10,077 nt of DNA from Jimgerdemannia flammicorona (lineage: Eukaryota; Mucoromycota; Endogonomycetes; Endogonales; Endogonaceae). This document shows, one piece after another, positions 1 through 7,598 of the stretch. Below the pieces are notes generated by a model. That model made no database searches and was not told where the DNA came from. It was given only the letters and a program-made list of their open reading frames with translations. The stretch spans positions 1-10,077 of the forward strand of contig RBNI01007671.1 of assembly GCA_003990745.1 (NCBI GenBank), given 5' to 3'. How positions within the stretch are numbered: position 1 is the stretch's first letter; each line of letters opens with the position of its first letter. A program made the position numbers and the translations under genes.

Positions 1-1525
1 TTTTTTTTTAAAAAAAAATCTATTTTGAAATTAATTAATAATTCTCAGTCATCCAAATTTACTTCAGCTAACTAAAAAAAGAATACATACTATAGCAAAC
101 TCTAGTATATACTAGATCATTGCAAATATTAAGTTTTAATATGTACAGATATTCTTTTGGGACTAAACTAATTACCTTATACTGTGTAGCAAATTTGTCT
201 CATTATTATAGAGATAATTAGATCAATACAACCAGTTTGTATAACTTGGAAACAATACTTAGAGTTTCTTTACTTCTAGATATTTTATCTATATATATAA
301 GATAATCCTGAACAGTAAGGTTCAGTATATGGGCCTGATAATATACATTACAGTTTTCTGTACTGAAGACCATATTTTCCTATTGAAGGTTGGCCTAAAA
401 TTCGAAAAATGTTATATTATTTATAGCATTATCTATCATAATAGCCAAAATCTGTACTTGAAATTTTTAATTAGTAAATTTATATAAAAATAAATACATA
501 ACTATTAAAATTTATTTTATTTTAAAACTTCTCTCAAAATGCTAACCAAATAGTAAGTCCCCCCTTTTTACCTTGATTGTGATCTCAAGCTCTCAGATAT
601 AACTAATAAAAGTATCTGTAATATTTTCTCTAGAATAAGGACTAGTAAGTTTGATAAAGTCAAGAGTAAGAGATTTAAGTTATTAATTGAGATCAATCCA
701 ATAACCAGTAATACTTAGAAATGAAATTACATTAGGAGATATCTATATATTAATTATAAATAAAATTCTATCTACTGAATTCTATTTATTGAATATAAGA
801 TTAAATTGGTGAGCTCTTTATATATATATATATATATAATTTAGCTTGTAATGGTCATAGTATTACTCTTATTTATTTATTTTACCTAAAGTATCTAGTG
901 AAGATTATTATACTCCTTTCTATAGATCTCCAGAATATCTTTATGAATAGTATCTATACTTGACATATATAAATTATGCTTGAGAAGACCAAAGATTCTA
1001 TGTAATTAATTGCTCTCAATGGTTGTAAATATTTGGTCTATATATATAATTTAGTAAATAAGTTAATTTCAAAATTCTGCTGAAGAATATAGCTAAATAT
1101 TTTTGATTAAATAGAGTTATTAATATAGAAAAGTTGGGTAATCAGATAAATATACCCACTATAACTTAGATATCAATTTTATTTATTTTTATATTCTTTT
1201 TGATTTTGTCAAAGTATTTGTCTTTTATATATTGATATATATTTAAAGTTAAACTATCAAGCATTTTAAACTTCTGGCTATATAGTATAAGAGATTAATA
1301 GAAATAATATTATATATATATATTAAACAAAAATATCAGTTATATTATAAATATATCTTCTTTTTTTTATTTTTTATCTACAATAATTACAAATAACATC
1401 ATCTTCAGTCTTAGTATAATGCTGTCAGATTTCATAATGAGGATTGTATAGAAAGTATAGAACTATTAAGGATGTTTGACTTGAAGTATTATTAGTACTA
1501 TAAACTATTGAAGACTGTATATATT
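1..1525 (-). pseudogene. Decayed hAT-superfamily DNA transposase, 3' part cut by window edge
   Basis: hAT transposases are cut-and-paste enzymes with an N-terminal BED zinc finger and an RNase-H-like catalytic domain. Reading the minus strand through stops gives these blocks in the right order. There is a Ser/Thr-rich N-terminus (about 1520-1450). A BED finger follows with EDDVICNYC (C-x2-C at 1380-1391) and its expected Trp replaced by TGA (1425-1427). Next are a TTIES...RIFGLL block (about 1030-980), TIHKDILEIY (about 955-920) and ISPN (731-742), where the Trp codon of the usual WTSPN is TAG (743-745). Then come ITGYWID (about 715-695), DNAINN (about 418-433), QAHILNLTVQDYL (299-337) and a weak NDLVYTR (about 101-120). 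A likely intron at 452-571 (AAG|GTAAAA...TACAG, with ACTAAT near the acceptor) joins in phase between ELEITIK and ILAIMIDNA. The blocks lie in three frames, so there are also at least two frameshifts. The family call is firm; exact ends are approximate and the element is certainly dead. Confidence 0.85.
819..838. repeat. (TA)10 microsatellite inside the hAT relic
   Basis: An uninterrupted run of ten TA units. It lies between two hAT blocks that are in different frames, so slippage here is a likely cause of one of the frameshifts. A second, less regular TA/TG-rich stretch lies at about 1520-1620, just upstream of the relic. Confidence 0.9.
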
Positions 1526-1632
1526 TGTATATTTGTATATGTGTGTTTGCATATATATATATTTATATGTATATATTTATATATATGTATATTGTATATA
1601 TGGATGCATCTAATATATATATGAGTCATATA

Positions 1633-1926
1633 GAGGATTCAGATTGGAGGATTCAGATTGAAGGATTTAGATTAGATCATTCAAATTAGATGATTTAAAT
1701 TGAATAATTTGGATTGAGTAATTTGGATTAAGTAATTCTGATTAAGTAATTCAGATTGAGTAATTCAGATTGAGTAATTCAGATTGAGTGGTTCAGATTG
1801 AGTAATTTAGATTGAGGGATTTGAATTGAGTGATTTAAATTAAGTAGTTTGGATTAAGTAGTTCAGATTGAATAATTCAGATTGAGTAATTCAGATAGAG
1901 TAATTCAGATAGAGTAATTTAGATTA
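1633..1926. repeat. 14-bp minisatellite, about 20 degenerate copies
   Basis: Tandem repeat with consensus CAGATTGAGTAATT. The most regular copies are around 1745-1800 and 1865-1915. Copies vary mostly by G/A and C/T changes. Since 14 is not a multiple of 3 and stops are frequent, it is unlikely to be coding. The 95 bases after it (1927-2021) continue as irregular GATTTAGATT-like sequence with nothing else recognisable. Confidence 0.9.
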
Positions 1927-2021
1927 ATCTAAGTTGATTTAGATTGTTTTAGATTTGAGATTTGGATTAAACTATCATATAATGAATTAAATCTAGATTT
2001 GATTCAAATCAACTTGTTCAG

Positions 2022-2600
2022 AGTATTATCTATTTTATATATAGTTCTATTGTCCTATTGTCATTGCCTTATTATCTGCTAAGTCTGAACTCAAGAATAC
2101 TAAGTCAGTAATCTTGAAAGGTAAGCATCTGAGGTTTGAAAGAATCAGAGAAAGAATATAGAATCTAGAATATCCACTAACTTATATTTATTATATATAA
2201 TTATAAAAGATATTTAAAATGCTGATAATATTCATTTCATATATATTCTCATTATTTACTAAGCCTGAATCCAAGGACACCAAGTCAGCAATTTTAGAAG
2301 ATATTTATCTGAGTTTGAAAGGGTTAGAGAAAGAATATAGAATCTAGAATTTCCACTAACTTATATTTGTTATATATAATTACAAAAAATATTTAAAATA
2401 CTAATGATATCTATTTCATATATAATTCTATTATCTGCTGAGCCTGAACCTGAGGATACTAATTGGTAATTTTAAAAGGTAAATATTTAAAGTTTGAGAA
2501 AGAATATAAAATCTAGAATTTCCATCAACTTTGTTATATATATAAAAGATATTTGAAATACTGATGATATCTATTTTATAATCATTATTTCTATTATTGT
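2022..2600. repeat. Three tandem copies of a ~180-bp satellite-like unit
   Basis: The anchor TATCTGCT (TATTTACT in the second copy) recurs at 2073, 2253 and 2432, giving spacings of 180 and 179 bp. The copies share an AGAGAAAGAATATAGAATCTAGAAT-type block broken by small indels, and differ mainly by transitions. The period is a multiple of three, and both strands show fairly long frames if stops are ignored, so an old repeated protein domain cannot be excluded. No family is recognisable. From 2600 to 2778 I see only AT-rich sequence without features. Confidence 0.85.
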
Positions 2601-2888
2601 TATTATTACTCAGTAGAATAACTGATTACCAGATATCCAGATATTTATTTCCTACTAAGAATATTAAAGAATCTTTGATATCTCTTAATACTATATTGGG
2701 CTGAAATTATCTGTAAAGTACCAGCAAGTCTATTTCTGCTATTTCTGAATCTTTATAGATATCTTTATAGTATAATGGTGACCCCAGAATGATGACATCA
2801 GTACAGGAGACAGTCTTTCCTTATAAGCCACCAGATTGGAGCACAAGAAGATCATATGGCATATGAGATAAGCAATAATGACTAATTG

Positions 2889-2932
2889 TGAGTCATTGTG
2901 ACTACAGTATAAGCATCCTGAGGAATATAAAA
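2889..2932 (+). promoter_or_regulatory. Putative promoter of C1: TGAGTCA plus TATA box
   Basis: TGAGTCA, a Gcn4/AP-1-type bZIP core, is at 2889-2895 and TATAAAA at 2926-2932. These are followed by an A/C-rich, G-poor leader and an ATG 87 bp after the TATA box. The same arrangement with the same 31-bp spacing is kept in copy 2. Promoter function is inferred from motifs only. Confidence 0.5.
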
Positions 2933-3012
2933 GAAGAATCAAGAAACCACAGTAACAGCAACCAACAAGACCCATCAATTCCAAAATAGCTCCAAGACTC
3001 ACTACAAATGAA

Positions 3013-3633
3013 ATGTCTGCTGCTCACCAAACCTCAAGGTCAAGGAATTACCAAGGCACCTTAGTTGAAGAGAGGATATTCTAAGACATCAGAAGAGCCA
3101 TGAGGACCTGCTCAAGAAGGACTCCTAGTGTCGGCCTGGGTACTGCAGACCCTTATCACTTTATTTTCTACTGCTATGAAATAGAAACAAGGATCACCAT
3201 TGCTACTGAATGCCTCTAAATATGGCAGGAGTATGAAATAAGAAACCTCCTCTGCCAGGAGTTTCCACAGGCTGGTCCTCAAGAGCTACAAGATATCACT
3301 CCCATGGATATATATGAGATAAGAATAGCTAAGAAGATCTATCAGATCTTCAGGTATACACCATGGTCGATCCCCAACTTGGAGTATGTTAGAGTCTCAG
3401 ATTTCAGAGACCTGTTATCCTACCATATCAATACACTAGAAGCCAGGGTGACTACAGAAGCTCAGTCTACTATCACCCTCAATAGTGATGAAGTAGAAGA
3501 CTTCTGGTACCCCATTCTTCAGGACAACCCAAACCAATTCCTGCAAGGATTAATCTCAGTATTCCAAGGCCCATCAACCAGAACTTCCAGATTTAGTTAC
3601 TTCCTCTTAAAGAAACTAGAACTGTTACAGTGA
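3013..3633 (+). pseudogene. C1: 206-codon unknown protein gene with two in-frame stops
   Basis: No family recognised. The frame runs from ATG 3013 to TGA 3631-3633 and is broken by TAA at codon 24 (3082-3084) and TAA at codon 69 (3217-3219); both would be Gln if CAA changed to TAA. The longest uninterrupted part starts at the internal ATG 3304 (MDIYEIRIAKKIYQIF...) and covers codons 98-206, but the open frame and homology to C2 extend upstream to codon 1. The deduced product is rich in aromatic, Ile and Leu residues, with no signal peptide, membrane segment, zinc finger or catalytic motif that I can see. The ATG at 3013 was chosen because it follows a TATA box and an A/C-rich leader and is conserved in C2. 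A short active protein from 3304 is possible but less likely. Confidence 0.6.
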
Positions 3634-3754
3634 CCTTAGAATAGTGATATCATCATATAAGACAGACTTTCCTTATAAGCCACTAGATCAGAGCATAAAA
3701 AGATCATACAGTATAACTCACCCAGGCTACAAGATGAGTAATGATGACCAACTA

Positions 3755-3798
3755 TGAGTCATCATGACTACAAGATAAATACCTTAAGAAATATAAAA
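3755..3798 (+). promoter_or_regulatory. Putative promoter of C2: TGAGTCA plus TATA box
   Basis: TGAGTCA at 3755-3761 and TATAAAA at 3792-3798, 84 bp before the ATG at 3882. Both motifs are unchanged relative to copy 1 although the surrounding bases differ at many sites. This is suggestive, but the divergence has not been quantified. Confidence 0.45.
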
Positions 3799-3881
3799 GA
3801 AAGACTAAGGAACTACAGTAGTAGCAACTCAAACAAGACTTACAAAACTCCAAAATAGTTCAAAGACTCACTATAAATAAA

Positions 3882-4430
3882 ATGTTTACTGCTTTCCAAA
3901 CCTTAAGATCCAGAAACCACCAAGACTCCTCAGTTCAAAAAAGAATATTCTAAGATATCAGGAGAGCTATGAGGATCTATATAAGAAGGACTCCTAGTCT
4001 CAATCTGAGTACTGGTAACTCTTACTACTTTATTCTCAACTATTATGAAATAGAAACAAGAATCACTACTGAATACCTGTAGTAGAAATATGAAATAGGA
4101 AACCTCCTCTATCAGAAATTCCCTCAGGCCAGTCCCTAAGAAATACAAGATACTACTCTCATAAGTATATATAAATTGAGAGTAGCCAAAAAGATCCATC
4201 AGGTCTTTAGATATATATCTTGGTCAATTCCCAACTTAGAGTATACCAGAGTCTCAGACTTCAAGAAGATATAAGTCTACTATATAGATATACTGGAGGC
4301 CATAGTGGCCACAGAAGCCCAATCCACTATTACCCTCAATAGTAATAAGGTAGAAGAGTTCTGGAATCTCATTCTTCAGGATAATTCAGATCAATTTCTA
4401 CAAAGATTGATCTCAATATTCTAAGGCCCC
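3882..4430 (+). pseudogene. C2: truncated, more degraded copy of C1
   Basis: Alignable with C1 in one frame along its whole length from ATG 3882. It is interrupted by TAA 3951-3953 (codon 24), TAG TAG 4080-4085 (codons 67-68) and several later TAA codons. The codon-24 stop and the codon-67 stop fall at the same positions as the two stops of C1, allowing for a two-codon deletion in C2. Later stops are unique to C2. There is no frameshift, so decay was almost purely by substitution. The 3' end is lost at the junction with gene B near 4430. Confidence 0.6.
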
Positions 4431-4435
4431 AGCAT

Positions 4436-4759
4436 CTAGATTAGACCTCTCCAAGATCTCACATTTGTCTTGTAAGAGGGTTGCTTTTTAGGGTAACTGT
4501 TACATAGTTCTGGAAGGGTTTTCTGGAAGTTCTGGATATTCTGGAAGACTGTTTTCTTATGGTCAAGATCAATTTCATATGGAGTATGTCCTCTACGCTT
4601 ATTGATTTCAAGATTGGGTTGATGTCTCAACCAAAGTCCTTTCTTTGGACTAGTTCTGAATGTTTAGGATTTTCTGTATTTCAGGAAGTTTGAGAAACTA
4701 AGACCAGCTTAGTTGAATTGGCGTATCACTGCAGACAATACCCAATTAGGAAATTTCAT
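4436..4759 (-). pseudogene. Gene B: unknown small basic protein, two in-frame stops, 3' end truncated
   Basis: No family recognised. The minus-strand frame starts at ATG 4759-4757, the first ATG after a TATA box about 200 bp upstream. TAA at 4709-4711 and TAA at 4664-4666 interrupt it; both would be Gln after reversing C-to-T. The last 64 codons are open (RHQPNLEINKRRGHTPYEI... to ...NVRSWRGLI), Lys/Arg/Asn/Gln-rich, ending at a TAG (4436-4438) that lies at the junction with C2. The end is therefore probably artificial and the original gene longer. No membrane segment or known motif is visible. A role in a mobile element is possible but unsupported. Confidence 0.4.
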
Positions 4760-4951
4760 GATGGGGTTAGGAGTAGGACCTAATGGGGCAGATTTACTTA
4801 AGAGTGGTTTGTGGGTTATTATATAGGTTTATTCGCTATTCAAAATATTGCTATACTAGGAGTAGTTTGTGTGAAGGGATATTGTGGAGAAGTGCTCAGG
4901 AGTTGTGTTTGGATTGTTCAGGTCTGAGATTCTGAGGTCTGGGGGAGGGGG

Positions 4952-5085
4952 TATTTATACTAGTGAGGGGCTATCTGGACTATACTAAATATGGGTGTAG
5001 CACTAAGTACTTTGCTGAGTCGGAATGCAGTCACATAGTACAAGTGTGATCTGATATATCAAGAGATCATCTGACTGCTGAGTCA
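4952..5085 (-). promoter_or_regulatory. Putative promoter of gene B
   Basis: On the minus strand, TGACTCAGCA begins at 5085 and a near copy CGACTCAGCA lies at about 5013-5022, followed by TATAAATA at 4959-4952. A C-rich tract (CCCCCTCCCCC) comes directly after the TATA box. The leader that follows (about 4930-4760) is strongly A/C-rich and has no ATG before 4759. The layout could equally be the U3/R/U5 part of an LTR, but I found no second copy or primer-binding site. Confidence 0.45.
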
Positions 5086-5131
5086 GTTTACAGTTACGTT
5101 GTACAAGACTAATCTAACTATATTATGACTG
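5014..5131. repeat. Degenerate ~60-bp direct repeat containing GCTGAGTC
   Basis: GCTGAGTC recurs at 5014 and 5077, followed in both by a CAGT...GTACAAG block (GTACAAG at 5038 and 5101), giving a 63-bp period. A weaker third start, GCTAAGC, is at 5131. The repeat carries the bZIP-like sites in the upstream region of gene B and lies just past the stop of gene A. Confidence 0.6.
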
Positions 5132-5147
5132 CTAAGCTATTTATGGT

Positions 5148-6245
5148 TTAGGCACTGTCTGGATAGTCTTCGATGACATCACCATTGATTGCTTCATCTC
5201 TGATGAAGTAGTCATCTAGGAAAAGTGGTTCATGGATTACTTCTCCTTATTCACTGAGGTAGTAATACATTGGAACTTCATCTCCGTCCCACAGGATAGC
5301 ATCATCTGTCTCATATGCTGGATAAGGTATTGATGGATGAAGAAGTAGTATATCATTTTCACTTTCATCGGATTCACTGTCTGCGTACCTTCTATAGGTT
5401 ATAGCACTATGAGTCGCAGGGTTGTAGTAAGCTGGCGGCTGTGGTTCATGTTGCTCATACTCAGGTGGTGGGGTGGTTGGTTCGACTTCGAGGGTTGTCT
5501 GAAGGTACAGGTTGTGTTCTCCAGTCTCTTCATTGTAGTTGAAGTAATCAGGGGTAAATGCAGGTTGGTATTCATGCCAGTGATCATTGTCCCAATAAGT
5601 CTCATATGTGGTTATAAACTGTTGTAAGTTCATCGGCAAGGTTGGCAGTGTGATCAGGGTTGGTAGAGATCCTTGGCTTGAGGTCATGTCAGCGTCAGAA
5701 GAATTATTGTCTTCTGCTTCATCTTTGTCGAAGTTGATTATATCATAGACATCCTTCATGATATATCCAACTTGGGGCATTTGCAGGATGTGGTCATTGG
5801 GGTGCGGGAAGGTTCTGTCTGTAGTTTCAACATACTCAAGATACTTGTGGTTGAGTTCTTGTATCATGTCATCGATTTGGCCATAGGACAGGGTAGCAAC
5901 CATTTCACTGGTAGTAACTTGGAGGTGGGAAATAAAGGTACTGTACTCATAGAAGAGCTCTCGGTATTTGCGGGTGATGAGCTTCTGGTGTTGAGACATC
6001 TGAGTAATGTCTGTGTTATGGTAGTGTTCGACCATGTCTTCCAGGAGGTGGCCGATCTAGTAGTAGCTTGAGATTTTTCCAATCCAGTGGGCCTCGTTAA
6101 GCATGTTCAGGGTATTCTATTGGGCTTCCATAAAGTAGAGGGGTGCTCGGCTATAGATATTCATGAGGGGCAGAGGGGGTGTGGCTCAGTTGATAATGGC
6201 ATTCCAAATGTCAGTATGGATGCAGTTGTAGATCTCGGTGGTCAT
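5148..6245 (-). pseudogene. Gene A: 365-codon acidic Tyr-rich protein with two PPxY motifs, four in-frame stops
   Basis: No family recognised. The open core is codons 71-332 (6035 to 5250), but the same frame continues in both directions. Upstream it runs to ATG 6245-6243, through TAG (6057-6059), TAG (6117-6119) and TGA (6186-6188). Downstream it runs through TAA (5247-5249) for 32 more codons to TAA 5148-5150. The total of 366 codons has no frameshift. TAG, TAG and TAA fit CAG/CAA changed by C-to-T; TGA fits CGA or TGG. The N-terminal half looks helical; the C-terminal half is disordered, acidic and Pro/Tyr-rich. PPEY (5457-5468) and PPAY (5427-5438) are class I WW-domain ligands of the type bound by Rsp5/NEDD4 ligases. 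SESDESEND is a CK2-like acidic Ser patch. No signal peptide or membrane segment. ATG 6245 follows a TATA box and A/C-rich leader with A at -3. A shorter protein starting at 6035 may still be made. Confidence 0.6.
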
Positions 6246-6314
6246 GTTTGTGTGTTTGGAAGTTGTGGTTGTTGTTTGTTTTGGTTCTCTGTTTCGACGT
6301 ATCTCAGGGCTCAG

Positions 6315-6420
6315 TATATATGCATTTGTTCTTGATTGATAAGATCTCATTTATATGAATCTTGTGTTCTATGACTTGGTATTGACTTAGCTTTGTGCAC
6401 TATAACTTCTGTTTGACTCA
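6315..6420 (-). promoter_or_regulatory. Putative promoter of gene A
   Basis: On the minus strand the block CACAAAGCTGAGTCA includes TGACTCA/TGAGTCA at 6414-6420. A related CACAAAGCTAAGTCA ends at 6383. A TATATA box lies at 6315-6320, 70 bp before the ATG. The leader between them is A/C-rich with almost no T after 6295, as in many fungal mRNAs. Function inferred from motif order only. Confidence 0.45.
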
Positions 6421-6437
6421 GCTTTGTGATCTTGCAG

Positions 6438-6556
6438 GTGATTTCCAGATTTGTTCAGAGATCGTGTGTGATTTTGGTGGCTTGTTCAGAGGGTGACATG
6501 TGATTTCTGTGGCTTGTTCAGAGGGTGATATGTGATTTCTGTAGCTTGGAGGTTGT
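6438..6556. repeat. 32-bp tandem repeat, about 3.5 copies
   Basis: The unit GTGATTTCTGTGGCTTG, followed by TTCAGAGGGTGATAT, is nearly identical at 6468-6499 and 6500-6531. A diverged copy precedes it (6438-6467) and a partial copy follows (from 6532). It lies upstream of the putative gene A promoter and could be regulatory or simply a minisatellite. Confidence 0.8.
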
Positions 6557-6602
6557 GTGCTTACATGTCTCTTATTTTGTAGAAGAGATTTTTATAAATT
6601 AG

Positions 6603-6836
6603 AGAGCTCTAGATCTTCTTGCTCTCCTCTCTACTGCTGATCATAATAATATCACTAGTGATGACATTATCAGTAATAACATCATTCTACTAATTGATGA
6701 TATATACAAAATATATAAAATATATAACATACATAAAATGAACAAAATATTCACCAATCTCATTTTCTTTAAAGACATCCTGACCTCTAGCAGTAATAAA
6801 GATAAAGTCTCCAGAGTTCTGAACATTCTGCTCTGA
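6603..6836 (+). other. Unexplained open frame, possible coding relic
   Basis: A 77-codon stop-free frame ends at TGA 6834-6836. It continues upstream through one TAG (6600-6602) to about 6540. The deduced peptide is Ile/Asn/Asp/Lys-rich (ADHNNITSDDIISNNIILL...). An internal ATG is at 6738. In DNA this AT-rich a frame of this length is somewhat unusual, but composition alone could give it and no family is recognised. From 6840 to 7100 I see only AT-rich sequence. Confidence 0.2.
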
Positions 6837-7102
6837 GTTTCTTATATAACTATTTATCTGAATATCTAAATTTTCTAGTATTCTTTTCTTGTATAACTAA
6901 AATCTACTAGTATTCTGAACTTGTACAATCATTTTTACAGGTACTTGAATTTGTACTTACAACTGAAGCTTTCTGTATTTCAGTATCTTATTTATTTAGT
7001 TATTGGAATTTATATTTAGCTTTATATCTTAGCAATTATTGAATTATATTTTGTATAAATACTTCTCTCATTTTCTTTGAAATAAAGTTAGTCTCCTCAG
7101 TT

Positions 7103-7293
7103 TACTTATATTTAATTCCACACAAGCAATCTAAGAGATAATAAGACAGTTTAAAGATAAGAAGTTTGAGGACTATAAGATCTTAAGAAGGCACTCCAAT
7201 AAGAACTTGCTTATAACAAACTTGTAGTTAGTCTAAGAGATACACCTTGAAGAAAATCTGATGTATTTGAAAGACTCAGTGCCCACTATATGA
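7103..7293 (+). pseudogene. Degenerate coding relic, unknown family, with a probable frameshift
   Basis: Reading through stops, one frame (about 7090-7178) gives a Lys/Phe-rich helical stretch containing QFKDKKFEDYK. A second frame (7179-7293) gives KKALQ, stop, ELAYNKLVVSLRDTP, stop, RKSDVFERLSAHYM. The two interrupting stops are TAA and TGA, in positions that suit Gln and Arg/Trp. It looks like a once-coding helix-rich segment, perhaps from a mobile element, but I cannot name it. Confidence 0.25.
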
Positions 7294-7397
7294 TAATATA
7301 TATGTATATATATAGTACAAAATACATACATACTTATATACAGAGTTTGTATATACTGTATACATATTCTATGCTTAATGAAAAATCATATATACAT

Positions 7398-7444
7398 TTA
7401 TGTACAGAGTCCACACATACTAACTATACGTACTCTGTACATAA
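7398..7444. repeat. 13-bp perfect inverted repeat within a degenerate TATGTACAGA repeat tract
   Basis: TTATGTACAGAGT (7398-7410) and ACTCTGTACATAA (7432-7444) form perfect arms around a 21-base loop. The surrounding tract (about 7290-7525) repeats variants of TATGCAGA / GTACATAA on both strands and produces spurious open frames. It marks the border between AT-rich DNA and the gene island. It could be a transposon footprint or a simple low-complexity palindrome. Confidence 0.6.
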
Positions 7445-7598
7445 TGCAGAATATGTGCATATATATTTATGCAGATTTGGTACATAATACAAAACTTGCA
7501 CATAATTATGTATGCAGAACCGCACCGAATTTGACTGTTTCTTTTTCGGATGAAATTGCAGGCATTTATGTCGAAGAACAATATTCTATAAATTATTA

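Larger units (their letters stand above)
2779..4430 (+). repeat. Tandem duplication, 852-bp unit (copy 1 complete, copy 2 truncated)
   Basis: Copy 1 is 2779-3630 and copy 2 starts at 3631. Both begin with TGACC, and the offset is 852 bp at TTTCCTTATAAGCCAC (2816 and 3668), drifting to about 857 near the end. Each unit holds about 234 bp of promoter and leader followed by coding sequence (C1, C2). Copy 2 loses similarity at about 4430, where it meets gene B tail to tail. Differences between copies are largely transitions towards A/T in copy 2. The stop codon of C1 (TGA, 3631-3633) is the first triplet of copy 2, so the duplication junction supplies it and C1 may lack its native C-terminus. Confidence 0.93.

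Noticed and set aside
2739..3002. Minus-strand 87-aa frame with hydrophobic stretches
   Set aside because: It lies over the TATA/leader region of C1, is interrupted by stops in the homologous part of copy 2, and its conservation is explained by the DNA repeat.
3930..4199. Minus-strand 89-aa frame
   Set aside because: Antisense shadow of C2, whose plus-strand frame is conserved with C1.
4640..5150. Solo LTR or 5' LTR of a retrotransposon (TATA box, C-rich tract, leader)
   Set aside because: No second LTR copy, no TG...CA ends with target duplication and no tRNA primer-binding site could be found in the window.
3013..6245. Alternative genetic code (TAA/TAG as Gln, as in some ciliates), which would make C1 and B open and leave gene A with a single TGA
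   Set aside because: The oxidoreductase gene on the same sequence uses fungal-type introns and the standard code. Gene A also needs TGA decoded, and the hAT relic has stops at Trp positions plus frameshifts. Directed C-to-T mutation explains all cases more simply.
5409..6335. Plus-strand and other-frame ORFs of 68-99 aa across the gene A interval
   Set aside because: Shadows of gene A. The minus-strand frame is far longer, has a proper leader and shows ordered PPxY and acidic motifs.
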